Assembly (NCBI GenBank): GCA_965279115.1
Contig: OZ257137.1
Location: forward strand, 2,976,001-3,040,000
DNA from: JAEUOS01 sp965279115
GTDB taxonomy: Bacteria; Pseudomonadota; Gammaproteobacteria; Burkholderiales; JAEUOS01
Direction: 5' to 3'
Length of the DNA: 64,000 nt
The notes beneath the pieces are model-generated. The model saw only the letters and a list, made by a program, of their open reading frames with translations, had not been told where the DNA came from and ran no database searches. A program made the position numbers and the translations under genes. The number at the start of each line of letters is the position of its first letter. Position 1 is the first letter of the stretch. Below are positions 48,846 through 57,167 of this stretch, piece after piece.

Positions 48846-49694
48846 TCAGCCGGCGTGTGTCGGCGCCGGCTGGTTTTCGAGGAGTCCGCGCAGGTAGCCG
48901 ATCGCCTGTGCGGCTGACCCCATGCCGTCCGGCACGTAGTCGAAGGGCTCGGCCGCAACCACGCCGGCGTAGCCGGTTTCATGCAGCGCCGCTAGGATGG
49001 GGGCGAATTTCATGTCGCCCTGCCCCGGCCCGCGCCGGTTGGGGTCATTCACCTGCACATGGGCAATCAGGCCCGAAGGCATCCAGCGGCGGATCAGGTC
49101 GGCTACCGGCTCGCTTTCCGCCAGGCCGGCGGAACTGGTGTCGATCATGGTGCGCAGGTGCGGATTGTTCACGGCGCGCACGATCTCGGCTGCCTCGGCG
49201 ACGGTATTGATCAAAGGCGTCTGGTCGCCCGAGAGCGGCTCGATGCAGTAGGTGACGTCGGCCGCACGCGCTGCTTCTCCGGCGACGGCGAATGCGGCGG
49301 CGGCGCGTGCCAGCGCATCTGCTTTTGTCTGGCCGGCGGCAATCAGGCGCTGTTTCGGCGAACCGTGCACGAGATAGCGGCCACCCATGGCCGCGCACAG
49401 CTCGCACAGGCGGCGCATGAAGGCGGTGGTCTGCCCGTGGATGGCCGCGTCGGAGGTCGTCACCGAAAGGCCCGCAGGCTTGACCAGCAGCCAGTGCAGG
49501 CCGGTGATCGCCAGGCCATGGTCCGCCGCGATGCGCGCCAGCGCGCGTGCCTCGGCATCGGTCATGGCGGCCGGGTCATCGCACACCGTGTAGGGTGCGA
49601 CTTCAAGTCCCATGTAACCGAGCGCGGCGGCGATGCGGCATTGCTCCACGAAAGGCAGCGGGGCCAGCACTTCGTTGCACAGCGCCAGCTTCAT
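48846..49694 (-). CDS. Sugar phosphate isomerase/epimerase family TIM-barrel protein
   Basis: 282 aa from the ATG at 49694. AP endonuclease 2-type barrel: MKLALCNEVL at strand 1, TGLHWLL, YCIEPLSGDQTP with the first metal Glu, MIDTSSAG with an Asp, HVQVNDPNRRGPGQGDMKF and AAEPFDY with the last Glu. Homologues isomerise keto-sugars or act on hydroxypyruvate, inositol intermediates or aromatic keto acids. Its ATG overlaps the TctA stop, so its substrate is probably what the TctCBA system imports. Confidence 0.86.
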   Translation of the reverse strand: MKLALCNEVLAPLPFVEQCRIAAALGYMGLEVAPYTVCDDPAAMTDAEARALARIAADHGLAITGLHWLLVKPAGLSVTTSDAAIHGQTTAFMRRLCELCAAMGGRYLVHGSPKQRLIAAGQTKADALARAAAAFAVAGEAARAADVTYCIEPLSGDQTPLINTVAEAAEIVRAVNNPHLRTMIDTSSAGLAESEPVADLIRRWMPSGLIAHVQVNDPNRRGPGQGDMKFAPILAALHETGYAGVVAAEPFDYVPDGMGSAAQAIGYLRGLLENQPAPTHAG

Positions 49695-51184
49695 TTTCCC
49701 TTGCCGGTGATGAACCGGTTGATCGCCGGCACCCGCAGCAGGATCACGATGGCGATGATGCCGAACATCGTGGCCGAGATCGGACGGGTGAAGAAGGGGC
49801 TCAGGTCTCCGTCCGACAACACCAGTCCGCGGCGCAGGCTCTTTTCCAGCAGGTCGCCCAGCACGATGCCCAGCACCAGCGGCGCCACCGGGAAGTGGAA
49901 GCGCCGCAGCACAAAGCCGAGGATACCGAACAACAGCATGGTCCAGACGTCGAACAACCGCCCGGCCAGGGCGAAGGTGCCGATCACGCACAGCACGAAG
50001 ATCATCGGCACGATGATGGTGGTGGGCACCCGCAACACCATGATGAGGAATTTGGTGAGCGTGAGGCCGTAGATCAGGATGCCGATGGTGGCCAGGAGCA
50101 TCATGGCCACCACGTCGTAGACGAACTGCGGCGACTCGACCATGATCATCGGGCCGGGCTTGACGCCGTGGATCAGCATGGCCGCCATCAACACCGCAGC
50201 GGGCGCGGAGCCCGGCACCTGCAGCGTGAGCACCGGGATGATGGCGCCGGGCACGCAGGCGTTGTCGCCGGTTTCCGCGGCCATCAGGCCTTCGATCGAC
50301 CCCTTGCCGAATTTCTCCTTCTCCTTGCTGGCACGTTTGGCGGCCGCGTACGAAGACCATGCGGCAACGTCCTCCCCCACCCCCGGGACGATGCCGATGA
50401 AGGTGCCGATCACGCCCGAGCGCAGGATGGTGCGCCAGTACTGGAACACGTCGCGGATCTTCGGGATCACCGTGTCGAACGGGTTGATCTTCACCGGCGG
50501 GCGTTTCTCCTGCATGGCCACCAGGATTTCCGCAAACCCGAAGGCGCCCACCAGTGCGGGCACCAGGGAGAAGCCGCCCGCCAGGTCTCGCGTGCCGAAG
50601 GAAAACCGCTCGTAGGCATGGATGCCGTCCTGCCCTATGGTGGCGATGAAGAGTCCCGCAAAACCGGTGATCCAGCCCTTCAACGGATCGCCGCCGGTAA
50701 GCGTGGCCGAAACGATCACGCCGAACACCGCCAGCCAGAAGAACTCGTAGGCGCCGAACTTCAGCGCCAGGTCGCCCAGAAGCGGCGTGAAGAGCGCGAG
50801 GAAGAACATGCCGATCAGGGTGCCCATCACCGAACCTGTGGTGGCGATGCCCATGGCGCGGCCGGCATGTCCCTGCCGCGCCAGTGCGTAGCCGTCCAGG
50901 CAACTGGCGGCGGAGGCCGGAGTGCCGGGGATGTTGAGCAATATCGCGCTGCGGCTGCCGCCGTAGATCGCGCCCACATAGGTGCAGATGAGGATCAGCA
51001 GGGCCTGGGAAGACGGCAGCTTGATGGTGAGCGTGGTCATGAGCGCCACGCCCATGGTGGCGGTCAGGCCCGGCAGGGCGCCGATCACCACGCCGACCAG
51101 CGAGGAGGCCAGCACGTAGAAGATCGACTCGACCGTCAGGAACGAGCCGAGCGAATGCCAGAAGGCGATGAGTCCCTGGAACAT
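49691..51184 (-). CDS. tctA: Tripartite tricarboxylate transporter large permease TctA
   Basis: 497 aa, about twelve membrane segments. VVIGALPGLTATMGVALMTTL near the N-terminus and GSRSAILLNIPGTPASAASCLDGY are the TctA signature blocks; GVGEDVAAWSSYAAAKRASK marks the internal repeat. It is the solute:sodium-type transport subunit that docks Bug/TctC proteins. It is coupled by overlap both to TctB and to the isomerase gene. Confidence 0.94.
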   Translation of the reverse strand: MFQGLIAFWHSLGSFLTVESIFYVLASSLVGVVIGALPGLTATMGVALMTTLTIKLPSSQALLILICTYVGAIYGGSRSAILLNIPGTPASAASCLDGYALARQGHAGRAMGIATTGSVMGTLIGMFFLALFTPLLGDLALKFGAYEFFWLAVFGVIVSATLTGGDPLKGWITGFAGLFIATIGQDGIHAYERFSFGTRDLAGGFSLVPALVGAFGFAEILVAMQEKRPPVKINPFDTVIPKIRDVFQYWRTILRSGVIGTFIGIVPGVGEDVAAWSSYAAAKRASKEKEKFGKGSIEGLMAAETGDNACVPGAIIPVLTLQVPGSAPAAVLMAAMLIHGVKPGPMIMVESPQFVYDVVAMMLLATIGILIYGLTLTKFLIMVLRVPTTIIVPMIFVLCVIGTFALAGRLFDVWTMLLFGILGFVLRRFHFPVAPLVLGIVLGDLLEKSLRRGLVLSDGDLSPFFTRPISATMFGIIAIVILLRVPAINRFITGKGK

Positions 51185-51708
51185 CAGGGCAGCCTGACCA
51201 GGAAGATGTATTCGAAGGACAACGAGACCACGGCACTGGTGGCAGCCCCGTACACCATTGCCAGGACCGCCTGTTTGGGCACGCTGCGCTCAAGTCCGGC
51301 CTGGCGCTCACGGTCGAACAGGAATATGAAGACGCTTACGAAAACGAAGGTGGCCAGCCAGAACGGCAGCCCGGTGCCAACCAGTCCCAACGCATAGAAC
51401 AGCGTGAGCGTGAAGACCAGTGCCATGGTGCGGAACTGAGACTCGCCTTGCGCGGACGAGACCCGTGTGGCGATCGCACCGCGCGCGATCGCGCGCAGGG
51501 CAAGTGCCAGCCCCAGCACAAGGACGGCCGTGCCCAGGACCCCAGGTACCAGGCCCGGGATCTCGTATTTGTTGATGTGGAGATGCTCAAGTCGATCCAT
51601 GCGCCATGAACCGACGGCGACCGCGCCACCAAACACCATCCAGGCCAGCGCGCAATACAGATCGAGGCGCGGCGGCAACGGCTCGTCAGGGTCGATTTCG
51701 ATGCTCAT
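51184..51708 (-). CDS. tctB: Tripartite tricarboxylate transporter small permease TctB
   Basis: 174 aa with four predicted membrane helices: YCALAWMVFGGAVAVGSW, GLVPGVLGTAVLVLGLALAL, LVFTLTLFYALGLVGTGLPFWLATFVFV and VLAMVYGAATSAVVSLSFEY. This is the TctB layout. It has a one-base overlap with TctA and lies 74 nt after the binding-protein gene. Confidence 0.92.
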   Translation of the reverse strand: MSIEIDPDEPLPPRLDLYCALAWMVFGGAVAVGSWRMDRLEHLHINKYEIPGLVPGVLGTAVLVLGLALALRAIARGAIATRVSSAQGESQFRTMALVFTLTLFYALGLVGTGLPFWLATFVFVSVFIFLFDRERQAGLERSVPKQAVLAMVYGAATSAVVSLSFEYIFLVRLP

Positions 51709-51782
51709 GTCCGGGGTCGGCGAAATTCAGGCGAACACCGATCCGGCGCGAATGCGCCGGATCGGCACTGCGATCGCGGCGA

Positions 51783-52790
51783 TCAGGGCTTCGGGATACC
51801 CACGGTATCGGGGCTTACCTTGGTTTTGCCGCCGGAATGCAGCAGCCAGGCGTTGGCCTGAACCGCGGGGAACGCGGCCGCCTGTGCAGCCTCGCCGAAA
51901 GAGGGGGCGAACAGCGCGCCGCGATTGGCGGCGTATTTCTTGAGCGCCTCGTTGTTGGCGATGTTGGACGCCCAGATCTTTTCCATGGTGGCGATCACCT
52001 CCGCCGGCACGCCCTTGGGAATGAAGATGCCGAAGTAATTGGGGGGCGACTTGAAGCCGGGAATGGTCTTGGTGATCGGCTCGATCACGCCAAAGCCCTC
52101 GATTTCCAGCGCTCGATCGCCAACCGTCGCCAGCGGGCGGATGCGCTTGCCGCGGATCATCTCGGCCTGTTCCACGGCCAGTTGCGGGGTCACGTCGGTT
52201 TCGCCGGACACCGTGGCCACCACGGCGGGATTGCCACCGTCATAGGTGACATGGCGGTACTTGATGCCGGTAGCCCGCGAGATGGCTTCCATCGCGTTGT
52301 GGCCGCTCGATGTCACGCCCGCGGTGGCAACCTTGATCTCGCCCGGCTTGGCTTTCATCGCCTCCAGCAACTGCGCCATGTTCTGGTAGGGCGTCGACGG
52401 GTTGACCCCGACCACCGCGACGTTGGCCACGTTGTGGAACAGGTGCCAGTCCTTGACGCTGGCGTTGAGCATGCCGAGCACCTGGTACACGCCGAGGTCC
52501 TGGGCCGCGCCGGCGGCCCAGGTGTAGCCGTCCTTGGGGGCTTCGAACACATTCTTGGTGCCGATCGAACCGGATGCGCCCGGCTGGTTGACGACCACGA
52601 TTTTCTGGCCCAGCACCTTCTCGATTTCCGCCGCCGTGATGCGGGTGACCTGGTCGGTCGAGCCGCCGGCCGCCCAGGGCACGATCAGGTTGATCGGTTT
52701 GGTGGGTTTCCATTGTGCCCACGCCGGGGCGGCCACGAACGCCGTGACGGCAAGCGCGGCGAGGGTCTTGGCAAATGTGCGACGCTGCAT
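51783..52790 (-). CDS. tctC: Tripartite tricarboxylate binding protein TctC/Bug
   Basis: 335 aa from the ATG at 52790 with AAGGAGA upstream. Signal peptide with MQRRTFAKTLAALAVTAFVAAPAWAQ. Family features are INLIVPWAAGGSTDQVTRI, VVVNQPGASGSIGTKNV and SGHNAMEAISRATGIKYRHVTYDGGNPAV. Unlike the other Bug genes in the window it stands with tctB and tctA, so it is the cognate binding protein. Its promoter carries operator site 4. Confidence 0.92.
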   Translation of the reverse strand: MQRRTFAKTLAALAVTAFVAAPAWAQWKPTKPINLIVPWAAGGSTDQVTRITAAEIEKVLGQKIVVVNQPGASGSIGTKNVFEAPKDGYTWAAGAAQDLGVYQVLGMLNASVKDWHLFHNVANVAVVGVNPSTPYQNMAQLLEAMKAKPGEIKVATAGVTSSGHNAMEAISRATGIKYRHVTYDGGNPAVVATVSGETDVTPQLAVEQAEMIRGKRIRPLATVGDRALEIEGFGVIEPITKTIPGFKSPPNYFGIFIPKGVPAEVIATMEKIWASNIANNEALKKYAANRGALFAPSFGEAAQAAAFPAVQANAWLLHSGGKTKVSPDTVGIPKP

Positions 52791-52836
52791 GACTGTCTCC
52801 TTGAATGTCTTTTTGCGGTCCGGATTCGACACAACT

Positions 52837-52854
52837 ATTGTAACCACTTGGTTA
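52837..52854 (-). promoter_or_regulatory. TAAC-N6-GTTA operator (site 4) with -10 box of the tctCBA operon
   Basis: TAACC-ACTT-GGTTA (52841-52854, perfect 5-bp arms) lies about 50 bases upstream of the tctC start. On the minus strand the palindrome runs straight into TACAAT (52842-52837), a good -10 box, with the same phasing as site 2. A matching -35 is not obvious. Confidence 0.6.
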
Positions 52855-53236
52855 AATTAGCCGATGGTGCCGGCGCCTGTCAATCCGGCATGCCGCGAAA
52901 TGCGCGCTTCATGTGCCCGCAAGGGGTGGTTGTGCGACTCGCGCCACATGCTGATAGCCGCGCACTGCAAAGGTGCCTTGGTGTTGGTCAGACACGAAGG
53001 GATGCCGGGACCCATAGTCACGACCAATGGCTGGTGCGTCGCTCACATCTGTTCACAGCGGATGTAGCCAGCCTTTCCATGCCGCCCCGCTTGCGCACGC
53101 GGACGCCCGCTCAACGCGCACGGGATGACCGGCGGACAAACTCAGGTGGCATGAAAAGTGCAAAACCCGACAGGTTCGCCTGCAGTGTGACTGCAATCCC
53201 GACTGGGCGTCATGGATACTTTGGAGCGTCTTCTTG
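52855..53236. other. Intergenic region before the PotBCDA-like operon
   Basis: About 380 bases between operator site 4 and the first permease gene. It must contain the plus-strand promoter. I see short open frames but no recognisable protein, no clear dyad and no convincing promoter boxes. It may hold a decayed gene, but nothing supports that directly. Confidence 0.5.
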
Positions 53237-54112
53237 GTGACCGGAACCGCCGACCAAGCCGGTATGCGAGTGAACTGGGGGTGGCTGTTGCTGCCTCCGG
53301 TGGCCTTGTCGTTCCTGACATTGATTGCATCGCAATCGGTGTTCGTGGTCGGCAGCTTCAGGCGCGACCTCGGCATGGGTCAGGTCGGGAAATCGCTCGA
53401 ATGGTTCAACTACCTGCAGTTGTTCGCGGACGACTACTACCTCGAGGCCCTCTGGCTGTCGTTGCGCGTATCACTTTCCGCCACCGTGCTCACGGTGTTG
53501 CTCGCCTTTCCGGCAGCCTACGTCATTGCGCGCCTGAAGAGCCGCTGGTCCATGGTTCTGCTGGCCGGCGTGGTGATCTCGTCTTTCGTCTCCATCGTCG
53601 TCAAGGTGCTGGGCCTGATCCTGATCTTCGGCGCAAACGGCCCGCTCAACAAGTTGCTGCAGGGCCTCAACCTGGTGAGCGAGCCGGTGGCGTTGCTGGG
53701 CACGTTTCCGGGTGTGGTGGTGGGGCTCATGTACTACTCGCTGGGTTTCGCGATCCTCATGTTCTACAGCATCATCGTCACGGTGCCGCGCTCCCTCGAA
53801 GAGGCGGCCAGCATCCTTGGCACCTCTTCGACCGGCGTCTTCACCCAGGTGGTGTTGCCCCTGTGCATGCCCGGCCTGATCGGCGGCGCGCTGATGATCT
53901 TCAATGTCAGCATGGGCGGGTTCACTTCCACCGCGCTGATCGGCGCGGGCAAGGTGCTCACGCTTCCGGTGGTGATCCAGCGCACCATGCTGGTTGAAAC
54001 CAGCTTCGGCATGGCCGCCACGCTGGCCGTGGGCCTGCTTTTGACGGTGCTCACGGTCAATGTCATCGCGGTGCAGGTGGTGCGCCGCATGCGGCGCGGG
54101 GTGCTGGTGTGA
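53237..54112 (+). CDS. ABC transporter permease, PotB/spermidine-putrescine type
   Basis: 291 aa from a GTG at 53237 (GGAG upstream); an ATG at 53264 is also possible. About six membrane segments; the EAA loop is SLEEAASILGTSSTGVFTQVVLPLCMPGL. The first of four genes in the order permease, permease, binding protein, ATPase. The pair belongs to the polyamine/opine/2-aminoethylphosphonate-type importer class. Confidence 0.9.
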   Translation: MTGTADQAGMRVNWGWLLLPPVALSFLTLIASQSVFVVGSFRRDLGMGQVGKSLEWFNYLQLFADDYYLEALWLSLRVSLSATVLTVLLAFPAAYVIARLKSRWSMVLLAGVVISSFVSIVVKVLGLILIFGANGPLNKLLQGLNLVSEPVALLGTFPGVVVGLMYYSLGFAILMFYSIIVTVPRSLEEAASILGTSSTGVFTQVVLPLCMPGLIGGALMIFNVSMGGFTSTALIGAGKVLTLPVVIQRTMLVETSFGMAATLAVGLLLTVLTVNVIAVQVVRRMRRGVLV

Positions 54113-54954
54113 ACCTGGCCCTTCCCCCGGGCCATGTGCTGCGCGCCCGCCTCGGGGGCTCGCTGGTGCTGGTGGTCGCCTACGTCTTCCTGCTCGGGCC
54201 TGTGCTGTACGTCGCGCTCGCGTCGTTCGACTACGGGCAGCGCGCCTATGTGGTTTTTCCGCCTGAGCATTTCACGCTCGAGTCATACCGTCGCATTCCG
54301 GCCCGCTACTACGAGGCCTTGTGGCTATCGCTGCGCCTGGCGCTGGTGGCGGCCGTGCTGGCGCTCGCCATCGGCATCCCGGCGGCGCTCGGGCTGGTGC
54401 GGTCGAACGTGCGCGGCAAGGCGGCGATCCTGGCGTTGTTGCGCGCGCCCCTGCAGATACCCGGGGTGGTAAGCGGCCTGGCTTTCCTGCAGGCCTACTA
54501 CGCGCTTGGTTCGCTCACAGGCTGGTATGCCACCGGCAGCTTCACGGGCCTTGCGATCGCGCATACCTTCGCCGCGACGCCCTATGTGGTCGGCACGCTG
54601 GTCGCGGTGTTGCAGCGTTTCGACCTGAATCTCGAGGAGGCAGCGCTGACCCTTGGCGCGACGCGCCTGGGCACATTCATGCAGGTCACCCTGCCGGTGC
54701 TCAAGCCCGGCCTGTACGTCGGCGGCCTGTATGCCTTCATGACCTCGTTTGGCGAGGTGCCCGTCACGGTGTTCCTCACCGGCTCGAAGCACATGACCTT
54801 CCCGGTGGAAGTCTTCAACGCCATGCAATTCGATTTCGAGCCCACCATCCTGGCGGTGTCGACGCTGGTGACCGTGTTGTCCCTGGCGGCGGTTCTGGCA
54901 GTGCAACGCCTGGTGGGCCTGGAGATGTTCGTCAAGACCGGCGGCGCGGACTGA
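54109..54954 (+). CDS. ABC transporter permease, PotC type
   Basis: 281 aa from a GTG whose bases overlap the preceding TGA. Six membrane segments; the coupling loop is NLEEAALTLGATRLGTFMQVTLPVLKPGL. It forms the pore with the preceding permease. Confidence 0.9.
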   Translation: MNLALPPGHVLRARLGGSLVLVVAYVFLLGPVLYVALASFDYGQRAYVVFPPEHFTLESYRRIPARYYEALWLSLRLALVAAVLALAIGIPAALGLVRSNVRGKAAILALLRAPLQIPGVVSGLAFLQAYYALGSLTGWYATGSFTGLAIAHTFAATPYVVGTLVAVLQRFDLNLEEAALTLGATRLGTFMQVTLPVLKPGLYVGGLYAFMTSFGEVPVTVFLTGSKHMTFPVEVFNAMQFDFEPTILAVSTLVTVLSLAAVLAVQRLVGLEMFVKTGGAD

Positions 54955-54986
54955 CCGCCCGCATCAACCCAATGGAGATATCAGGC

Positions 54987-56042
54987 ATGTTGCGTATCAA
55001 TCGCTGGCTTGTCGCAGGAACCCTGCTGGTAGCGTTGGCTCCGTGTGCGGCAATTGCGGGGAAGTTCGACGGCGTCACCGTGCGCCTGGCCACCTTTGGC
55101 GGCAAGTGGCGCGACGTGGTCGACAAGCATGTTGCCAAGGCGTTCGAGGCCGAAGGCGGCAAGATCGAGTACGTACTCGGACAACCGGCCCAGAACATGG
55201 CCAAGCTGGTGGCTTCGCGCGGCCAGGCGGCGCCGTTCGACCTGATGGAAACGATGGACAACTTCCTGCCCGGCCTGATCGAAGGCGGATGGCTGGCCCC
55301 GCTCGACGTGAAACAGATTCCCAACGCGCGCGAGTTGCCGGCCGGCGCGATCGACGCGAACCGCGCCATGATCTGGATCACCCAGGAGGGCATCGTCTAC
55401 AACATCGAGAAGTTCAAGGAGGCCGGGATCCCGGTGCCGACAAGGTATTCGGACCTCGCCAATCCAAAACTGAAGGGCAAGGTGTCCATTCCCGACATCA
55501 GCGCCGGTGGGGCGATTCCCGCCATCGTCGGCATGGCCCGCGAAGCCGGCGGCAGCGAGGCGAACATCGATCCCGCGCTCGACCTGATAACGAAGATCGC
55601 GCCAGCCGGCTTCTGGTCCTCGTCTTCCAACCTGCAGACGCAACTGGTCAATGGCGACGTTTGGGCGGCGGCAGCCCAGGCGGGCAACGTGCAGCGCCTG
55701 AAGGGCAGCGCTCCCCTGGGCATGGTGCATGTGCCTGTCGCGGGCAAGACGGGCGTGCTCAAGCAGGGCTACCTGGTGAAGGTGAAGGGCACGCCGCAGG
55801 CGGCGGCGGTGGACTGGCTGGTGGACCGATTCCTTTCGATGCCGATGCAGATCGCCACATCCACCGAAGGCGGGCAGATTCCGGTCACCCGCGGTGCCCT
55901 GGCCGAGATCGCCAAGGATCCTTCCATGAGCTTCCTGCGCCTGAAGCCCGAGGAACTGGCGTCCATGTACCAGATCGACTACGCCAAGGTCGACCAGGCG
56001 GCGTACTCGCAAAAATGGAACCGCCGCATCGGGCGGCGCTGA
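54987..56042 (+). CDS. ABC transporter extracellular solute-binding protein, PotD type
   Basis: 351 aa from the ATG at 54987 with GGAGA upstream. Signal peptide MLRINRWLVAGTLLVALAPCAAIAG. Type II binding-protein fold: VRLATFGGKWRDVVDKHVAKAFEAEGG, YVLGQPAQNMAKLVASRGQAAPFDLME, EGIVYNIEKFKEAGIPVP and FWSSSSNLQTQLVNGDVW. The ligand is unknown; the genes that follow suggest an aromatic or aliphatic acid or amine handled by the Rieske oxygenase. Confidence 0.88.
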   Translation: MLRINRWLVAGTLLVALAPCAAIAGKFDGVTVRLATFGGKWRDVVDKHVAKAFEAEGGKIEYVLGQPAQNMAKLVASRGQAAPFDLMETMDNFLPGLIEGGWLAPLDVKQIPNARELPAGAIDANRAMIWITQEGIVYNIEKFKEAGIPVPTRYSDLANPKLKGKVSIPDISAGGAIPAIVGMAREAGGSEANIDPALDLITKIAPAGFWSSSSNLQTQLVNGDVWAAAAQAGNVQRLKGSAPLGMVHVPVAGKTGVLKQGYLVKVKGTPQAAAVDWLVDRFLSMPMQIATSTEGGQIPVTRGALAEIAKDPSMSFLRLKPEELASMYQIDYAKVDQAAYSQKWNRRIGRR

Positions 56043-56045
56043 CCG

Positions 56046-57131
56046 GTGAACCATCCCGGCCCCATGCAGACCCTCGTCCTTGAAGGCGTTGCCAAGCAGT
56101 TCGGCGAGACCGCGGTCGTGTCCGCGGTCAACCTTGACGTCCGGGCGGGCGAGTTCCTGACCCTGCTCGGGCCGTCCGGTTGCGGCAAGACCACGACACT
56201 GCGGATGATCGCCGGGTTTGTCACGCCCACGCACGGGCGCATCCTGATGGATGGCGCGGACATTTCCCGCCTTCCGCCCAACCGGCGCGAGGTTGGCATG
56301 GTGTTCCAGAACTACGCCCTGTTCCCGCATCTCAGCGTGTCGGACAACATCGGGTTCGCCATGAAGCAGCGCGGCGCGACCGAAAGTGCGCGCCGCACCC
56401 GCGTGGCCGAGTTGCTCGATCTGGTGCAGTTGCCGGGTTACGAGAAGCGGCTGCCTGCCGAGCTGTCGGGCGGGCAGCGTCAGCGGGTCGCCATTGCCCG
56501 GGCGGTGGCCCATCCGCCGCGCGTGTTGCTGATGGATGAGCCGCTTGGCGCGCTCGATCTGAAAATGCGCGAAGCGATGCAACGCGAACTGCGGGCGATC
56601 CAGCGGCGTCTCGGCATCACCACCATCTACGTGACGCACGACCAGACCGAGGCGATGGTGATGTCGGACCGCATCGTGGTGATGAACCAGGGCTGCATCG
56701 AGCAGATCGGCACCCCGGAGGATATCTACCTGCGACCGGCCACGAAGTTCGTCGCGCAGTTCGTCGGGCGCATCAACCTGTTGCCTGCGGCGCGGGTGGG
56801 CAATGCCGCGGGCGCGGGGCTGGCGATTTCCGGCACGGACGTGGTGCCGCCGCCGGCCGCTGCCGGCCGTCTGAACGGCCATGACGTCCTGCTGGCGGTG
56901 CGTCCCGAGCAGATGCGCATGCTGGGTGTTGCGGGCCTGCCCGGCTGGAATGTGCTCGAAGGTTGCGTTACTGAACGCATTTTCGTCGGCAACACCATCC
57001 AGTTCACCGTCACCCTCGGCAACGGCCAGCCGGTTTCGGTGGAGGCACGTCCGGGCGATGCCTTGCCGGCCCCCGGGGAGCAGGTGCGCGTGGGATGGAA
57101 ACCCGATGACGCCATCATCGTCGAGCCCTGA
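56046..57131 (+). CDS. ABC transporter ATP-binding protein, PotA type
   Basis: 361 aa from a GTG, or 355 from the ATG at 56064. Walker A is GPSGCGKTT, the signature LSGGQRQRVAIARAVA, Walker B LLMDEPLGALD and the H-loop YVTHDQTEAM. A C-terminal TOBE domain (about 275-355; VRPEQMRML...VGWKPDDAIIVEP) is typical of PotA. It completes the importer. Confidence 0.93.
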   Translation: MNHPGPMQTLVLEGVAKQFGETAVVSAVNLDVRAGEFLTLLGPSGCGKTTTLRMIAGFVTPTHGRILMDGADISRLPPNRREVGMVFQNYALFPHLSVSDNIGFAMKQRGATESARRTRVAELLDLVQLPGYEKRLPAELSGGQRQRVAIARAVAHPPRVLLMDEPLGALDLKMREAMQRELRAIQRRLGITTIYVTHDQTEAMVMSDRIVVMNQGCIEQIGTPEDIYLRPATKFVAQFVGRINLLPAARVGNAAGAGLAISGTDVVPPPAAAGRLNGHDVLLAVRPEQMRMLGVAGLPGWNVLEGCVTERIFVGNTIQFTVTLGNGQPVSVEARPGDALPAPGEQVRVGWKPDDAIIVEP

Positions 57132-57167
57132 GGCCTCGCCTGTGATATCCGAAGGGAGAACCAGAGA

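Noticed and set aside
49547..51397. Long plus-strand open frame opposite tctA (616 codons)
   Set aside because: The opposite strand encodes a clear TctA with all signature blocks; this frame is His/Gln/Arg-rich and matches no family.
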